Source: Roseiarcus sp963764955
GTDB taxonomy: Bacteria; Pseudomonadota; Alphaproteobacteria; Rhizobiales; Beijerinckiaceae
Length of the DNA stretch: 64,000 nt
Assembly (NCBI GenBank): GCA_963764955.1
Contig: CAVXVE010000031.1
Span: 135,883-199,882, forward strand
Reading direction: 5' to 3'
Every line of letters starts with the position of its first letter. Position 1 is the stretch's first letter. Positions 34,670 to 45,702 of this stretch are shown here, in pieces. Under the pieces are notes generated by a model, which worked only from the letters and a program-made list of their open reading frames with translations, did not search any database and was not told the DNA's origin. The position numbers and the translations under genes are program-made.

Positions 34670-34980
34670 GTCGTTGCCCGGCTAGCCATGCCGACCAGCT
34701 TGACACTTATACCGATTATCCTGCCTACGGGACCAGGGGAATGCGCACTGTTGGCGCAACCCCTCCGTCCAGCCCTCGGGCGGCTTCGTCACCGACTCCG
34801 GCCTTTCAGCAAGCGCAAGGAAGCCTGGGAGTCTGCCCAGAGCGGTCTGCCAATTCAGTTGCGAACTATGCATCTCGATGAAAACCGAAGTTCCTGACCC
34901 CGCCGTCAGACCGGCCACAGGTCGAAGTCTGGTAGCGATGATGGCTGGCTCGAGGACAGAAAAGTTCCCTCGAGCAGATA
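34670..34980 (+). other. Spacer without supported gene
   Basis: No frame here matches a known family; it carries the divergent promoters of the methyltransferase and the secreted repeat protein. Confidence 0.4.
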
Positions 34981-35406
34981 ATGGCCCTCCTTTGTGTGCC
35001 GCGTGGATCAGCGTCCGGTCGCGCACTACCGCTCTTTGCGCGCCATGTGGGGGTGGCAGTGGTGGCAGCTCTAGGCGCGCTTCTGCTTGCCGGCACCTTT
35101 GTTATGTCGCTTGCAGCAAGTGCCGCGACGGTGCTCACCGCTAAGAATGGCATGACGGTGTACGTCTTCGACAAGGATGAAGGTGGGAAGCCGACCTGCT
35201 ACGATGCGTGCGGCCAGAAATGGCCACCATATCTTGCCCAGAGCGGCGGAAAGATGGAAGAGGGCTGGGCCACCACAAAGCGGAAAGATGGGCGGCTGCA
35301 ATCGACCTATGACGGCAAGCCGCTCTACTTCTATGCCGGCGACAAGAAGAAGGGTGACAAGACTGGGGATGGCATAGGCGGTGTTTGGCATATCGTCAGC
35401 GAATAA
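34981..35406 (+). CDS. Secreted repeat protein (PF03640-type, COG4315 lipoprotein family)
   Basis: Up to 141 residues; start uncertain (ATG 34981, or GTG at 35047 just before the signal peptide). Hydrophobic export signal VVAALGALLLAGTFVMSLAA. Two repeats of the Y-x-(F/W/Y)-x-x-D type: GMTVYVFDKDEGGKPTCYD with ACGQKWPPYLA, and GKPLYFYAGDKKKGDKTGDG ending GVWHIVSE. Family members are small envelope proteins of unknown function, often induced by stress. Confidence 0.85.
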   Translation: MALLCVPRGSASGRALPLFARHVGVAVVAALGALLLAGTFVMSLAASAATVLTAKNGMTVYVFDKDEGGKPTCYDACGQKWPPYLAQSGGKMEEGWATTKRKDGRLQSTYDGKPLYFYAGDKKKGDKTGDGIGGVWHIVSE

Positions 35407-35943
35407 CCGTACTCCGTCCGACGGCGCTCTGAATATGTTGCGGCAATATAGCGTGTAACCCTTCGGCGTAGTCGCCAGCATATCGGTCAGCTTCGCGTCG
35501 CTGTGGTCGATGATCTGAGCGGCCCGTGGATCAGCAGATCACCGAGGCCGCAGACATCCACAGCTTCGCGTGTTCCCCGACGCGCGAGGCCGCTGTTGAA
35601 AACTTCACAGCAGCCTCGTCCGGCACACATCCCCGCACCGCTCTCGATGTCACCGCCGCGACCGAAGGCGTGCTCGATGCAATACCCCATAACGCGCGCG
35701 CACGCGGCTGGTCGACAAAAATGGTCGATGATGCGCCACAGTCGCCTTAAGGCGGCTGCGGCGCATAGCTCGCCGGATCGACCTGCGCTGGCCGTCCCGG
35801 CAGTGACAGCATCGCGACGTCGGGCGCCGTTTCGGCAATGACCTTGGCGCGGCGGATGACGGCGAGACGGCGGGCGCGCAGGCGGATCGCCTCAAGCTCC
35901 ATGGCCGTAGCGCAGCGAACGCTTGCGCGGAGCGCAGCCATTC
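35407..35943 (-). other. Region with weak small frame only
   Basis: A 64-codon minus-strand frame (35747-35941: ELEAIRLRARRLAVIRRAK) lies immediately downstream of the cyclase gene and might be a small basic protein. The rest shows no recognisable gene. Confidence 0.3.
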
Positions 35944-38900
35944 TTAGGCAAGGTCCTCAAGGAGCGCCTTCGCATCCTTCAGATCGGCAGTTTTGAAGCC
36001 TTCGGTGAACCAGCCGTAGATCGGCGCCAGCAGGTCGTGGGCGTTCCGCCGCTCGCCCCGATCGGCCCAAAGCCGGGCAAGATCGCAGGCGGCTCGAAGC
36101 TCGAAGATGCGCGACGATTGGTGACGCGCGGCGGCGAGCGCGGCGTCGAGGGCGGCCTCGGCGCCCCGAACGTCGTGGGTGTCGCGAGCCAGGCAGGCGC
36201 GCGCGCGCAGCCGGTGCAGCTCCGCCGTGCAAAGGTGCTCGCCTTTCGCCTCGGCCCGGGCCAAACCCTCCTTGATCGCAGCCAGCGCCTCGTCCGGTCG
36301 GTCGAGCCGCAGCCAGGCGTCGGCGAGCAGCATGAGGAAATATGTGTGAATAGAGACAGTGCCCATGGCCGCGCGCCGGTCGAGGAAATTTCGCATCTCC
36401 TCGGCGGCGCGATGATCCCGCTCCTCGCGGACGGCGCGCCATGCGGCCAGGATGCGCGCTTCGGGGTAGTATATGGCGAGCCCGTGCTCGTCGACGAGCC
36501 GCGCGAGCAGAATGGTGCGGCGGTCGAGCTCCTCGAGTTCGCCAACGAGCTGAAGCAACATCGAGCCCCAGTTGTGGGCGTGCACGACCACCTGCGGTTG
36601 GCCCAGCGCCATCGCGTGCGCGATGCCCTCCGCGTTACGGGCCAGCGCCCGCTCCGGATACCCCAGAAGAAAGAGAGCAGTGCTGCTCTGGGTGAGGCCG
36701 CACTCCCGGGCGTCGTGGCCGCCAAAGGTCAGCGCATGCGTTCCATGCCGCCCGACCTCGTAGAGGGCGAGCATATGGTCCACGTGGTGACAAGTCGCTT
36801 CCAGATCACCGCGGAACAGACGCGATGCGAACAGCGCATGGTGCGCCTGCACCTCGTGATCGGCGTCGCCGTCCGCTCGGGCCTCCGCCAGGAGTGCGTC
36901 GCCTACCGCGACAGCGGAAGCGAATTCAGCGCGCACATTATAGACGCGCCAGAGGTTCCAGCGCGCGCGAAAGCGGCCCTCGCGGTCGCCAAGTTCCCGG
37001 GACAACTGATCCGCGCGCTCGTGTGCCGCCTGAGCTTCAGAAGACGCCGGGCCGAGCGTATTGGTGAGCGCGACGCCGAGGCCGCCGAGCAGCTCGAGCT
37101 CGAGGCGCTGTCGATCGGGCGAGGACGGCATTCCCCGGAGCAAGCCGACGGCCCGGGAGAGCGAGTTCGCCGCCTCTCGCATCGCCGACCGGCCGAGGGC
37201 CGCGCGACCGGCCCGCGCCCATGCATCCGCCGCGCGTTCGTCGAGCCCGGCTTCAGTCAGGTGATATGCGAGCAGCTCGGGTTGAGTTTCGACGACAACC
37301 GGAAACCGCTCCTCGAACACCTGCGCGAGGCGAGCGTGCAGCTGCTGGCGTCTGGACTTGAGCAACGACTGATAGGCGGCGTCCTTGACCAGCGCGTGCT
37401 TGAAACTGTAGGTCGCGTCGGGCGGGCTGCCACGGCGAAACACGAGCTCGGAGCCGACCAGCTGGTCGAGCCCGATTTCCAACTGCTCCTGCGGCCGGTC
37501 GGCGACTGAGGCGAGCAACTCGTGGGAGAACTCGCGGCCGATCACGGCGCCGATCTGGGCGAGTTCCTTGACCGTGGCCAGCCGGTCGAGCCGCGCCATC
37601 AGCGAATCGTGCAGGTTCGCCGGGATCGCAAGCGGCGGCAACGGGCCCGCAAGCTCGTAGTGATCACCAGCATCGGTCAGCAGGCCCAATTCGAGCATTG
37701 TCCTGGTCAGCTCCTCGAGGAACAAGGGCACGCCGTCGGTACGCTCGAGGATCTGATCCAGGATCTCGGCCGGCAGCGCCTTGCCGCCGGTGACCCGAAG
37801 GGCCATCGCAGCCCCCTGACGCCGGCCGAGGCGGTTGAGCGGCAGCGCCGTCACGTGCGCCTGGCCCGACCACGGCGGGCTGAACTGCGGGCGGTGGGTG
37901 ATCACTACGAGGACAGGCAGCGACGCGCGCTCGCTCGACCACCATGTCGAGCAGCTCCAGAGTCGAGGGATCGGCCCAGTGCAGGTCTTCATACAGCTGG
38001 AGCACGGGCCGCTCGAGGGCGAGCCCGGCCAGCTGTTCCATCAGGACCTCGAAGGTGCGCTGCTTCTGGCGCTGCGGGCTAAAGTTCAGGGCGGGGTAGC
38101 GATCATCAGTCGGGACGCCCAGCAACGCCCCGACCAGCGGCGCCGCCTCGTCCAGCTGCTCGGCGCCTTGGGCGAGCAGCGCCTCCAGCTTGGCGAGTCG
38201 GTCTTCGGGTTCGTCATGGGAGGCGAAGCCCGCCGCCCGCTCCAGCTGCGCGACGATTGGATGGAGCATGCTATTGGTGTGGTAGGCCGAGCAGAAATGG
38301 CTGATCGCGATGTGCGGCTCGTCCGTCAGCTTCTCGCGAAGGGCGCGCAGCAGGCGCGATTTGCCAATGCCCGCTTCGCCCGCGATCAGGACCACCTGGC
38401 CGTCGCCGTCCTTGGCCCAGCTCCAGCGCTCCAGCAGCATGGCCAGCTCGTGCTCACGTCCGATCAGTGGCGTCACGCGCTGCCCATGGAGGGCCTCGAA
38501 GCGGCCATCGGCGGAGCCTTCGCCCTGGACACGGAAGGCCGCGACCGGCTCTGAGAAGCCCTTGATCCGGATTGGACCGAGGTCGGCCAGCTCGAACAGA
38601 CTGCCAACCAGCCGCCGGGTCGCCTGGCTGATGACGACGCTGCCGGGCGCGGCCAGCGTTTGCAGCCGGGCGGCAAGGTTCGGCGTCTCGCCGACCACGG
38701 CGCGCTCCCTCGCCTCGCCTTCGCCCACAGGCTCGCCGACCACCACGAGTCCGGTCGCGATCCCGATCCGCGCCGCTAGCCGATGGCCGCCGACCTCAAG
38801 CGCCCCTACCGTTTGGACGAGGGCGAGGCCGGTCCGCACCGCCCGCTCGGCGTCGTCCTCATGCGCCTGCGGCCAGCCGAAATAGGCCAGTACGCCGTCG

Positions 38901-39313
38901 CCCATGAACTTGGCGATGTGGCCCTCGAAGCGCAGGGTCTCGCCGGCCACGGCATTCTGGTAGACACGAATGGCCGCGCCCATCTCCTCGGGATCGAGCG
39001 CCGCCGACAACGCGGTCGAGCCGACAAGATCGACGAACATCACGGTCAGCTGCCGCCGCTCAGCTGCAGAAGGCCGCGCCGGTCGCGGAGCCTCGGCTGG
39101 GGCGCTTGGTCCTGCTTGTCGCGCCAAAGCAGGCTTGGCCAGGGCGGCGATCGCTTCTAGGAGCTTGCGGCGATGCCCGACGATGGTGACGCCAATGTCT
39201 TTGAGGTCATCGGCGGTCAGCTTCGGGAGAATGTCGGCCGCAATCTCGTTCTCTTGGAACGCCTGTTCGTAGCGCTCCAGCCCCAGCTCTCGCAGCCACG
39301 CCAAGATATCCAC
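35944..39313 (-). pseudogene. SAM domain - class III adenylate/guanylate cyclase - AAA ATPase - TPR protein, frameshifted
   Basis: About 1120 residues once a +1 shift near 37928 is corrected. Order: sterile-alpha-motif domain (LAWLRELGLERYEQAFQENE, residues 4-60); class III cyclase domain (LTVMFVDLVGSTALS near 88 with metal Asp, HIAKFMGDGVLAYFGWP near 130, AVVGETPNLAARLQ); AAA ATPase (IGREHELAMLLERW, Walker A IAGEAGIGKSRLLRAL near 315, LYEDLHWADPSTLELLD); then TPR-like helical repeats to the end. Such proteins make cAMP or cGMP in response to signals sensed by the ATPase/TPR part and are frequent in Rhizobiales. The shift sits between LLDMVVERA and SLPVLVVITHRPQ, inside the ATPase core. Confidence 0.9.
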
Positions 39314-39455
39314 GGCGTTCCTATAAGATAATCAAATCACGCCACACTGACGCTATCAGAACGACGATCCGCACACCACCGATCCGGCCGCGCGGTCAAA
39401 CCACGTCAACGGCCACCTTGAATCGAAACGGGTCTAGAGCGTCCTGCTTTTGGGT

Positions 39456-40361
39456 TTACGCGTATCCTGCGTTCTTGAGGTATGCGGCGCATTCGGCGGG
39501 CGGGTACTGGGCGAGGATTTTGCCGCAGGCGTCGGAGATCGCTTCGTAGCTTCGCGCTCCCGCTTTTCGCAGCAGAGTCTTGAACTTGGCGAAGACCTGC
39601 TCGATCGGATTGAGGTCGGGGGAGTATTTGGGCAAAAAGATGAGGTGGGCTCCAACATTGCGGATTGCCTTCCGCACCGCCTTTCCCTTGTGGGAGCCAA
39701 GATTGTCGAGGATGACAATGTCGTTGGGTTTGAGAGTCGGGATGAGGAACTGCTCGACATAGGTGCGAAAGCGCTCGCCGTTGATCGGACCGTCGAACAC
39801 GCAGGGCGCCTCGATGCGGTCGTTGCGCAACGCGGCGAGGAAGGTCGCGGTCTTCCATTTGCCCTGCGGGACCTTATCGATGAGGCGCTCACCGCGCGGG
39901 TCCCAGCCGTAGAGCCGTGTCATGTTGGTTTTGGTCCAGGTCTAAGACCAGCCGCGAGGCATCGACGCGCTTCTGGCGGCTTCGCCAACGCGCTCTGTGA
40001 CGCGTTATGTCCGCACGATCCGGCTCGCGCGCGATGAGCGTCTTTTTTTGAGCGTGACGCCGAGGCGGCGGAAGAAGCGGCTCATCATCGCGGTGTCGGC
40101 TTTGACCCCGCGCTCGGCCATCAACCAGTCGCAAAGCGCCTTAAGCGTGATGTCGGATTTCTCGCGTCTCAGCACTTCGAGAAATTCTCGATGCGGCTCG
40201 AGTTTCGGACGGAGGTATCCGCCTGGGGCCCGGATGGAGGATGGAGGCTTGTCGACCGGTTGAGAAAGCTGCGGGGGGATAAAGCCCGGAAGGGCGACGT
40301 CTCGGCGCGAAGAGCCGGGCTTGACGGGCTGCGAGGTCGAACGCTTGACGATACGCGACAT
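39456..40361 (-). pseudogene. IS630-family transposase, frameshifted
   Basis: About 300 residues in three frames. N-part (start 40361): EFLEVLRREKSDITLKALCD with SRFFRRLGVTLKK. One A is missing from the run at about 40045-40051. The middle frame reads KKTLIAREPDRADITRHRA. A five-base loss near 39943 destroys the first catalytic D-E-T. The C-part is intact: KTATFLAALRNDRIEAPCVF, NDIVILDNLGSHKGKAVRKA and FLPKYSPDLNPIEQVFAKFK (D-D-E pattern). Inactive copy; terminal repeats not identified. Confidence 0.9.
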
Positions 40362-40485
40362 GGCTCGAACCTAACTCGAACACAAACTCCCGGCCGCAAA
40401 CGCGAGTATGACACACGCAGGCGCTCGTTAGCCCGGCGTCGACCAGCCACGGCGCGGGGCTTTACGTTAGGCCATCCAAGCAGAA

Positions 40486-40914
40486 TCAGTCGTCGAAAAA
40501 GTGCTCTAGGTCCGGGCGGCGTTCGATTATGGCTCGCGCACGTTCCTGCAACTTGCCCTGTATCCGTTCAAGAAATGGAGTGCCGACCTCCACGTGCAAG
40601 CCCTGGTGCAGCGCGATTTCGTCAGTTGTGTCGCGTAGCTCGGGGTGCGCTTCCAGAATCTCATTGATCCTATCTCGGAGGCGCGCATTCTTATGTCGCA
40701 ACTCGTCCGCGGGACGTGGCTGTCCCAGAGTTTCCGGCTCCATTGGAGCAGGCGCAGTACCCTCGACCTTGTCGGGTCTCGCGGAAGGGTCAGGAGGAGG
40801 CTGCAACTCGGAACTCGGGTTTTGCGGTATGTCAGGGAAGTCCGGAGGCAGAGTTGGTGGCCGGACGGGCACAGGCGGTTCGGGCTGGAATCTGTCGTCG
40901 TTTGGTATGGGCAT
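40486..40914 (-). CDS. Proline-rich hypothetical protein
   Basis: 142 residues; AGAGGA lies ten bases before the ATG. The first ~70 residues are Pro-rich and disordered (PPVPVRPPTLPPDFPDIPQN). The second half is helical and charged (LRHKNARLRDRINEILEA, LQERARAIIERRPDLEHFF). No family recognised. Confidence 0.55.
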   Translation of the reverse strand: MPIPNDDRFQPEPPVPVRPPTLPPDFPDIPQNPSSELQPPPDPSARPDKVEGTAPAPMEPETLGQPRPADELRHKNARLRDRINEILEAHPELRDTTDEIALHQGLHVEVGTPFLERIQGKLQERARAIIERRPDLEHFFDD

Positions 40915-41455
40915 GGCGTTAGTCCTCTGGAAGTGAGGCTAACCACGATCGAACCTCGTTTGTTCCGAGGAGCTCCCCTCGACACTCTCGACCGGACGCG
41001 AAGCGCCGCCCGCCGAGAACCGACGTTATCTTGGCACTGGCGAAGGAAGAATAGATTTGAAATCCTTTCGCTTGGCGGCGCGATCCATAGCGGGACAGCG
41101 ATCGCCGTGACGAGAAGCCCTAACGCGATTAGACCAGCAGGCGTACCCCGTGCCGTCGCAGCACTCGCGCGGGGCCTTTTGCAGCTCGATATGTAGCAAC
41201 GCAGCAACGACAGCCCGAAGTAGATCGGGGGTATCGCCATGAGCGTACAATCCTGCCTGTTCGCGCTTGACTTCGTATTGGGCGGGGCAGTGGGTTTCGT
41301 GATCGGCGGCTTGGGTACGACCGTTTTCGTCGTGGACCGGCATTGCGGCCCGGCCTTCGGCTACTAGGGTTGCGAGACTCTGGACAGCCAACATTCGCAA
41401 TGAAGGTCATGATCAAGGCCATCGGGTCGCCCGAGCGGGCCGGCAGGATCGCACC
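40915..41455 (-). other. Region with possible small membrane protein gene
   Basis: Minus-strand frame 41026-41400 starts RMLAVQSLATLVAEGRAAMP and LLRAVVAALLHIELQKAP. A neighbouring frame then carries a membrane segment, GLIALGLLVTAIAVPLWIA. They could be one frameshifted small protein, but I cannot show it. Confidence 0.3.
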
Positions 41456-41695
41456 GTGAACGACAGAATGACAGCACTGGAACGAGCTTTTCGGTTGGCC
41501 AAGTCCGGGCGCGTTGCGGGACTTACAGACATCACCGCATTACTTAACCGCGAAGGATATGCTGCCAACCACATTCAAGATCCGCTTCTAAGGCGACAAC
41601 TAATCGATTTAATCAAAACTGCGCGTACGCAGAGTGTGAGTTCCGATCTGCCCACCCGCCCGCAATTGATATATTCCTCGTTCGAAAGCTGGTAG
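41456..41695 (+). CDS. Small hypothetical protein, HTH-like
   Basis: 79 residues from GTG. MTALERAFRLAKSGRVAGL with TDITALLNREGYAANHIQ resembles a small helical protein common in Rhizobiales genomes (from memory, name unknown). It might bind DNA. Function unknown. Confidence 0.55.
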   Translation: MNDRMTALERAFRLAKSGRVAGLTDITALLNREGYAANHIQDPLLRRQLIDLIKTARTQSVSSDLPTRPQLIYSSFESW

Positions 41696-41788
41696 GGCTA
41701 TTGCTATCATCGATGACGGTGGCTGAGAGCCAACGCGAGTTCTAACACAAGGGACCGCGAACTCCCCTCGGTAACAGTGGGGGTTATT

Positions 41789-42034
41789 ATGAGATGCTAT
41801 TTCTTGCGCGCCGGACATATCGCGGCCTTCGAGGAACTCACCGAACTCTCTGAAGAACAGGCGACTGCGAAGGCTCATGCGCTATTTGCAGAGCGCAGGC
41901 ACCTTTTCGAGGGCTTCGAGGTGTGGGATGGTCCGCGCGTCCTTATCGGGCATCCCCAGCCAGAGAGCACAAGCGCCAACGCAGTCGGCATCTGCCGCTG
42001 GCCAGTAGAGACACTGCAGAAGTTGCATTCATGA
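41789..42034 (+). CDS. Small hypothetical protein
   Basis: 81 residues from ATG at 41789. RCYFLRAGHIAAFEELTELS then AHALFAERRHLFEGFEVWDG and a RVLIGHP strand, the pattern of a small alpha/beta protein widespread in Bradyrhizobium-like genomes. Its stop overlaps the start of the next binding-protein gene by four bases, which is unusual for an unrelated gene. Confidence 0.65.
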   Translation: MRCYFLRAGHIAAFEELTELSEEQATAKAHALFAERRHLFEGFEVWDGPRVLIGHPQPESTSANAVGICRWPVETLQKLHS

Positions 42035-43641
42035 GATTGCGGAACGCGACATCCCTGTCTCTCGCCGCCATCGGCCTCGCCGGCGCGTTTATCACGCCCG
42101 CTATCGCCCCTTCGGGGGAACTCAAGACCCTGCGTTTCGCATTTCAAGGCGAGCTCAAATCGGTCGATCCCTACCAGATCAACGAGAGCTTCAGCCTTAG
42201 CCTCAACGGCGCTGTTTACGAGGGGCTGGTGCGCCGCGGGCCGGACATGAAGATCCAGCCGGCGCTCGCAACGAGCTGGGAAATTCTCGATCCCCTGCAC
42301 TGGCGCTTCCATCTTCGCAAGGGCGTCAAGTTTCACGAGGGCCAGGATTTCACCGCCGACGATGTCATATTCTCCGCCCATCGCGTTCTGGGAGCCGGTT
42401 CGGACCTCAAGGGCGTTGTCCCCCCGGACGCCGAAGTCGTGAAAGTGGACGACCATACCGTCGACTTCCTACTCAAGACGCCCAATCCACTGCTGATCAA
42501 TCAGTGGGAGACCTGGGTCATCTTCTCCAAGAGCTGGTCGGAGGCGCATGACGCGACCGAGGCGACAGCGATGAACGCGACGACCACACCCTACGCGGCG
42601 CTGCACGCCAACGGCACCGGGCCATTCATCCTGGTCAGCCACGAGCCCGGCGTGAAGACGGTCTGGAGACGGAATCCCAATTGGTGGGATACGCCGACCC
42701 ACAACATCGATCAGGTCGTGTTCACGCCGATCCCGAACGCCGCAACGCGCGTCGCCGCACTGCTCTCCGGCGAGATTGACTGGATGGATCCGGTGCCGCT
42801 TCCCGATCAGGCGCGCGTCAATGCAAACCCGACCACGGCGGTGCTCGCCGGACCCGAGGCCCGCACCATTTTCCTCGGCATGGACCAGTCGCGCGACGAG
42901 CTCGGCCATTCCAGCGTCAAGGGCAAGAACCCTTTCAAGGACGTGCGGGTGCGCAAGGCGTTCTATCTGGCGATCGACGAAGACACGATCGACAAGAAGG
43001 TCATGCGCGGACAGGCGACGTCGTCCGCGCTTATGGTCGCCCCTTCGCTCTTCCCGCTCGCAAAGGATTTCCATCGCCTGCCCTTCGATCCCGAGGCGTC
43101 GAAGAAGCTCTTGGCCGAGGCCGGCTATCCGGACGGATTCGAGGTGCAGCTCGATTGTCCCAATGACCGCTATGTCAACGATGAGCAGATCTGCCAGGCG
43201 GTGGTCGGCATGCTCGCGCGCGTCCACGTCAAGGTCGATCTCAACGCTCAGCCGAAGTCCAAGTTTTTCGCCCAGGTCTTGCAGGCAGGGGGTTACGACA
43301 CGTCTTTCTTTCTCTTGGGCTGGACGCCATCGACGCTCGAGAGCTTCAACGTCTTCCAATACATCATGGGCTGCCGAGACCCGAAGACCAACTGGGGCAG
43401 CAACAATCTGGGCGGCTATTGCAACCCGAAGGTCGACGCGCTCGCTCGTCAGGCGCTTGCGGAGCCCGATGAGGCGAAGCGTGACGCGGATTTTGCCGAA
43501 GCCTGGCGCATCTCGCTCATGGACGACGTCGCCTATATTCCCTTGCACCAGCAGCCGCTCGCCTGGGGAATCTCCAAGTCGCTGCACGTGATCCAGCCGC
43601 CGAACAATTTTTACACCTTCCGATGGGCCAGGATGGATTGA
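42031..43641 (+). CDS. ABC transporter substrate-binding protein, family 5 (second importer)
   Basis: 536 residues. ATG overlaps the preceding stop (ATGA). The Sec signal RLRNATSLSLAAIGLAGAFI is followed by GELKTLRFAFQGELKSVDPY, LATSWEILDPLHWRFHLRKG, FTADDVIFSAHRVLG, and a C-terminal IPLHQQPLAWGISKSLHV. Family 5 binding protein for peptides or similar compounds, first gene of a five-gene operon. It shares only family-level similarity with the 4102 protein and lacks its Tat leader. Confidence 0.92.
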   Translation: MRLRNATSLSLAAIGLAGAFITPAIAPSGELKTLRFAFQGELKSVDPYQINESFSLSLNGAVYEGLVRRGPDMKIQPALATSWEILDPLHWRFHLRKGVKFHEGQDFTADDVIFSAHRVLGAGSDLKGVVPPDAEVVKVDDHTVDFLLKTPNPLLINQWETWVIFSKSWSEAHDATEATAMNATTTPYAALHANGTGPFILVSHEPGVKTVWRRNPNWWDTPTHNIDQVVFTPIPNAATRVAALLSGEIDWMDPVPLPDQARVNANPTTAVLAGPEARTIFLGMDQSRDELGHSSVKGKNPFKDVRVRKAFYLAIDEDTIDKKVMRGQATSSALMVAPSLFPLAKDFHRLPFDPEASKKLLAEAGYPDGFEVQLDCPNDRYVNDEQICQAVVGMLARVHVKVDLNAQPKSKFFAQVLQAGGYDTSFFLLGWTPSTLESFNVFQYIMGCRDPKTNWGSNNLGGYCNPKVDALARQALAEPDEAKRDADFAEAWRISLMDDVAYIPLHQQPLAWGISKSLHVIQPPNNFYTFRWARMD

Positions 43642-43750
43642 GGCGGCATCGTGAGGCGCCCCTGGCGCCAATCTTGCCGGGCATGGGCCGAACGCAAAAT
43701 CTGCAGCGGCAGACGGGTTCGCCATGCGCCGTCCACCGTGGAGCGCCGCC

Positions 43751-44737
43751 ATGATCGCCTTCGTCTTACGCAGGCTGCTCGCCTCCATCGGCGTCATGAT
43801 CGCGGTCGGGCTCATCGCCTTCGCGATGTTCCGCTTTGTCGGCGATCCCGTGAACCAGATGGTCGGTGTTGAAACTTCCGTTGCTGAGCGCGCAGCGCTG
43901 CGCCATCAGCTCGGCCTCGACGATCCCGTGATTTTGCAGGCCGGGCGGTTTCTGCTCCATGCCGCGACGCTCGACTTCGGCGTCTCCTATCAATTCAGGC
44001 AGCCAGTCGCCAAGCTGATTGGCGAGCGGCTCCCGGCCACACTCGAACTCGCGCTCGCCGCTTCGCTCCTTTCCCTGGTTGTCGGGATTCCTATGGGCGT
44101 CTACGCCGCGCTGAGGCGCGAGGGCGCGTTCGCGAGGCTCATTCAGGCGTTCTCGCTGATCGGCATCTCGCTGCCGACCTTCCTGGTTGGCGTGCTGCTC
44201 ATCTATCTCTTTGCGGTCATCTTGCGCTGGCTTCCCTCGTTCGGGCGTGGCGAAGTGGTGAGGATCGGTTCATGGTGGACGACAGGGCTCTTGACCGTCT
44301 CGGGTCTCAAGTCGCTCATCATGCCGGCGGCCACCCTCGCGCTTTTTCAGATGACGCTCATCATGCGCCTAGTGCGCGCGGAGATGCTCGAAGTTCTGCG
44401 CGCCGACTATATCCGTTTCGCCCGCGCAAGAGGGCTTTCCGATCACGCGGTGCATTTTCGCCACGCCTTGAAGAACACGCTCGTACCCGTGATGACGGTC
44501 GTTGGCCTTCAATTGGGCTCGATCGTCGCGTTTTCGATCATCACCGAGACGGTGTTCGCGTGGCCCGGCATGGGGCAGCTCTTCCTGCAATCGATCCAGA
44601 ACGTCGACATTCCAATCATGGGCGCCTATCTTCTTTGCGTCGCTGCGCTATTCGTCGCGCTCAACCTGGTCGTCGACCTTCTCTATGTCTGGGTGGATCC
44701 GCGGCTCCGGGCGAACGTCAATCAGGCGCGCGTTTAG
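43751..44737 (+). CDS. ABC transporter permease, DppB/OppB type (second importer)
   Basis: 328 residues. N-terminal segment AFVLRRLLASIGVMIAVGLI, long family loop with LGLDDPVILQAGRFL, five more membrane segments, coupling region LVRAEMLEVLRADYIRFARA near 225, and a C-terminal YVWVDPRLR. Inner-membrane channel subunit. 110 bases after the binding protein, followed without gap by the next permease. Confidence 0.92.
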   Translation: MIAFVLRRLLASIGVMIAVGLIAFAMFRFVGDPVNQMVGVETSVAERAALRHQLGLDDPVILQAGRFLLHAATLDFGVSYQFRQPVAKLIGERLPATLELALAASLLSLVVGIPMGVYAALRREGAFARLIQAFSLIGISLPTFLVGVLLIYLFAVILRWLPSFGRGEVVRIGSWWTTGLLTVSGLKSLIMPAATLALFQMTLIMRLVRAEMLEVLRADYIRFARARGLSDHAVHFRHALKNTLVPVMTVVGLQLGSIVAFSIITETVFAWPGMGQLFLQSIQNVDIPIMGAYLLCVAALFVALNLVVDLLYVWVDPRLRANVNQARV

Positions 44738-45702
44738 ATGAGCGAGGCAGCCCCGGCGCGATCACGAGGCGGACGGACGCGCATCGTGTTCGGGAGGTTT
44801 GCTGACAATGACGCGCTGGCGAGCTTTCTCGCCTCGCCAGTGACTGTCGTGGCAGGTCTTGTAGCATTTGCTCTGTTCGCCGTCGCCGCGCTTGCGCCAT
44901 GGATCGCGCCGACCGATCCCTTCGATCCCGCGGCCAATTTCCTGTCGAACTCGTTGACCCCCCCACGCTTCGTCGAGGGCGGCGATCCTCAGTTTCTGCT
45001 CGGAACGGACGATCAGGGGCGCGACATGTATTCGGCGATCCTCTACGGTTTGCGCGTCTCGATGCTGATCGGCGGCTTGAGCGTTCTGCTCGGCGCCGCG
45101 GTCGGCGTAACGCTGGGCCTGATCGCGGGCTATGCCGGGGGTTACGCCGGGGCGATCATCATGCGGGTCGCCGACGTTCAGCTCACCTTCCCCGCGATCC
45201 TGATCGCGCTGCTCGTCGACGGCGTCGTGCAGCCGTTCCTCAAGCCGGAGACCCGTCACGACAGCGCCGTAGCGGTACTTACCGTCTCGATCGGCCTTTC
45301 GTTCTGGGTGCAATATGCGAGGACCGTGCGCGCCTCGACCCTGGTCGAGAAGAACCGCGACTATGTGCAGGCGCGGTGCAGGCCGCGCAACTCATTGGCC
45401 TTGGTCCCTTGCACATTGTGACGCGCCACATCCTGCCCAATGTGATGGGCCCCGTGCTCGTCATCGCCACCATCAATCTCGCGCTCGCCATCATCACCGA
45501 GGCGACGCTCTCCTTCCTTGGCGTCGGCCTGCCGCCCACCCAGCCCTCGCTCGGGACCCTGATACGCATCGGGCAGAACTATCTCTTCTCAGGAGAGTGG
45601 TGGATCGTCGTGTTCCCCAGCCTCACGCTTTCCGCTCTGGTGCTCGCCGTCAATTTGATCGGCGACTGGCTGCGCGACACCCTCAATCCCCGGCTCAAAT
45701 GA
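44738..45702 (+). pseudogene. ABC transporter permease, DppC/OppC type (second importer), frameshifted
   Basis: About 321 residues after correction. The first frame ends at 45421 but loses family sequence after VEKNRDYVQA near 45372, where one base of the expected codons is missing. The second frame resumes AQLIGLGPLHIVTRHILPNV and ends DWLRDTLNPRLK. Signatures: LGTDDQGRDMYSAILYGLRV near 90 and EATLSFLGVGLPPTQPSLG near 250. The rest of the operon is intact, so an assembly error is a strong alternative. Confidence 0.9.

Noticed and set aside
35923..37509. Plus-strand 528-codon open frame opposite the TPR part of the cyclase protein
   Set aside because: Antisense shadow; no start signal or recognisable domain.
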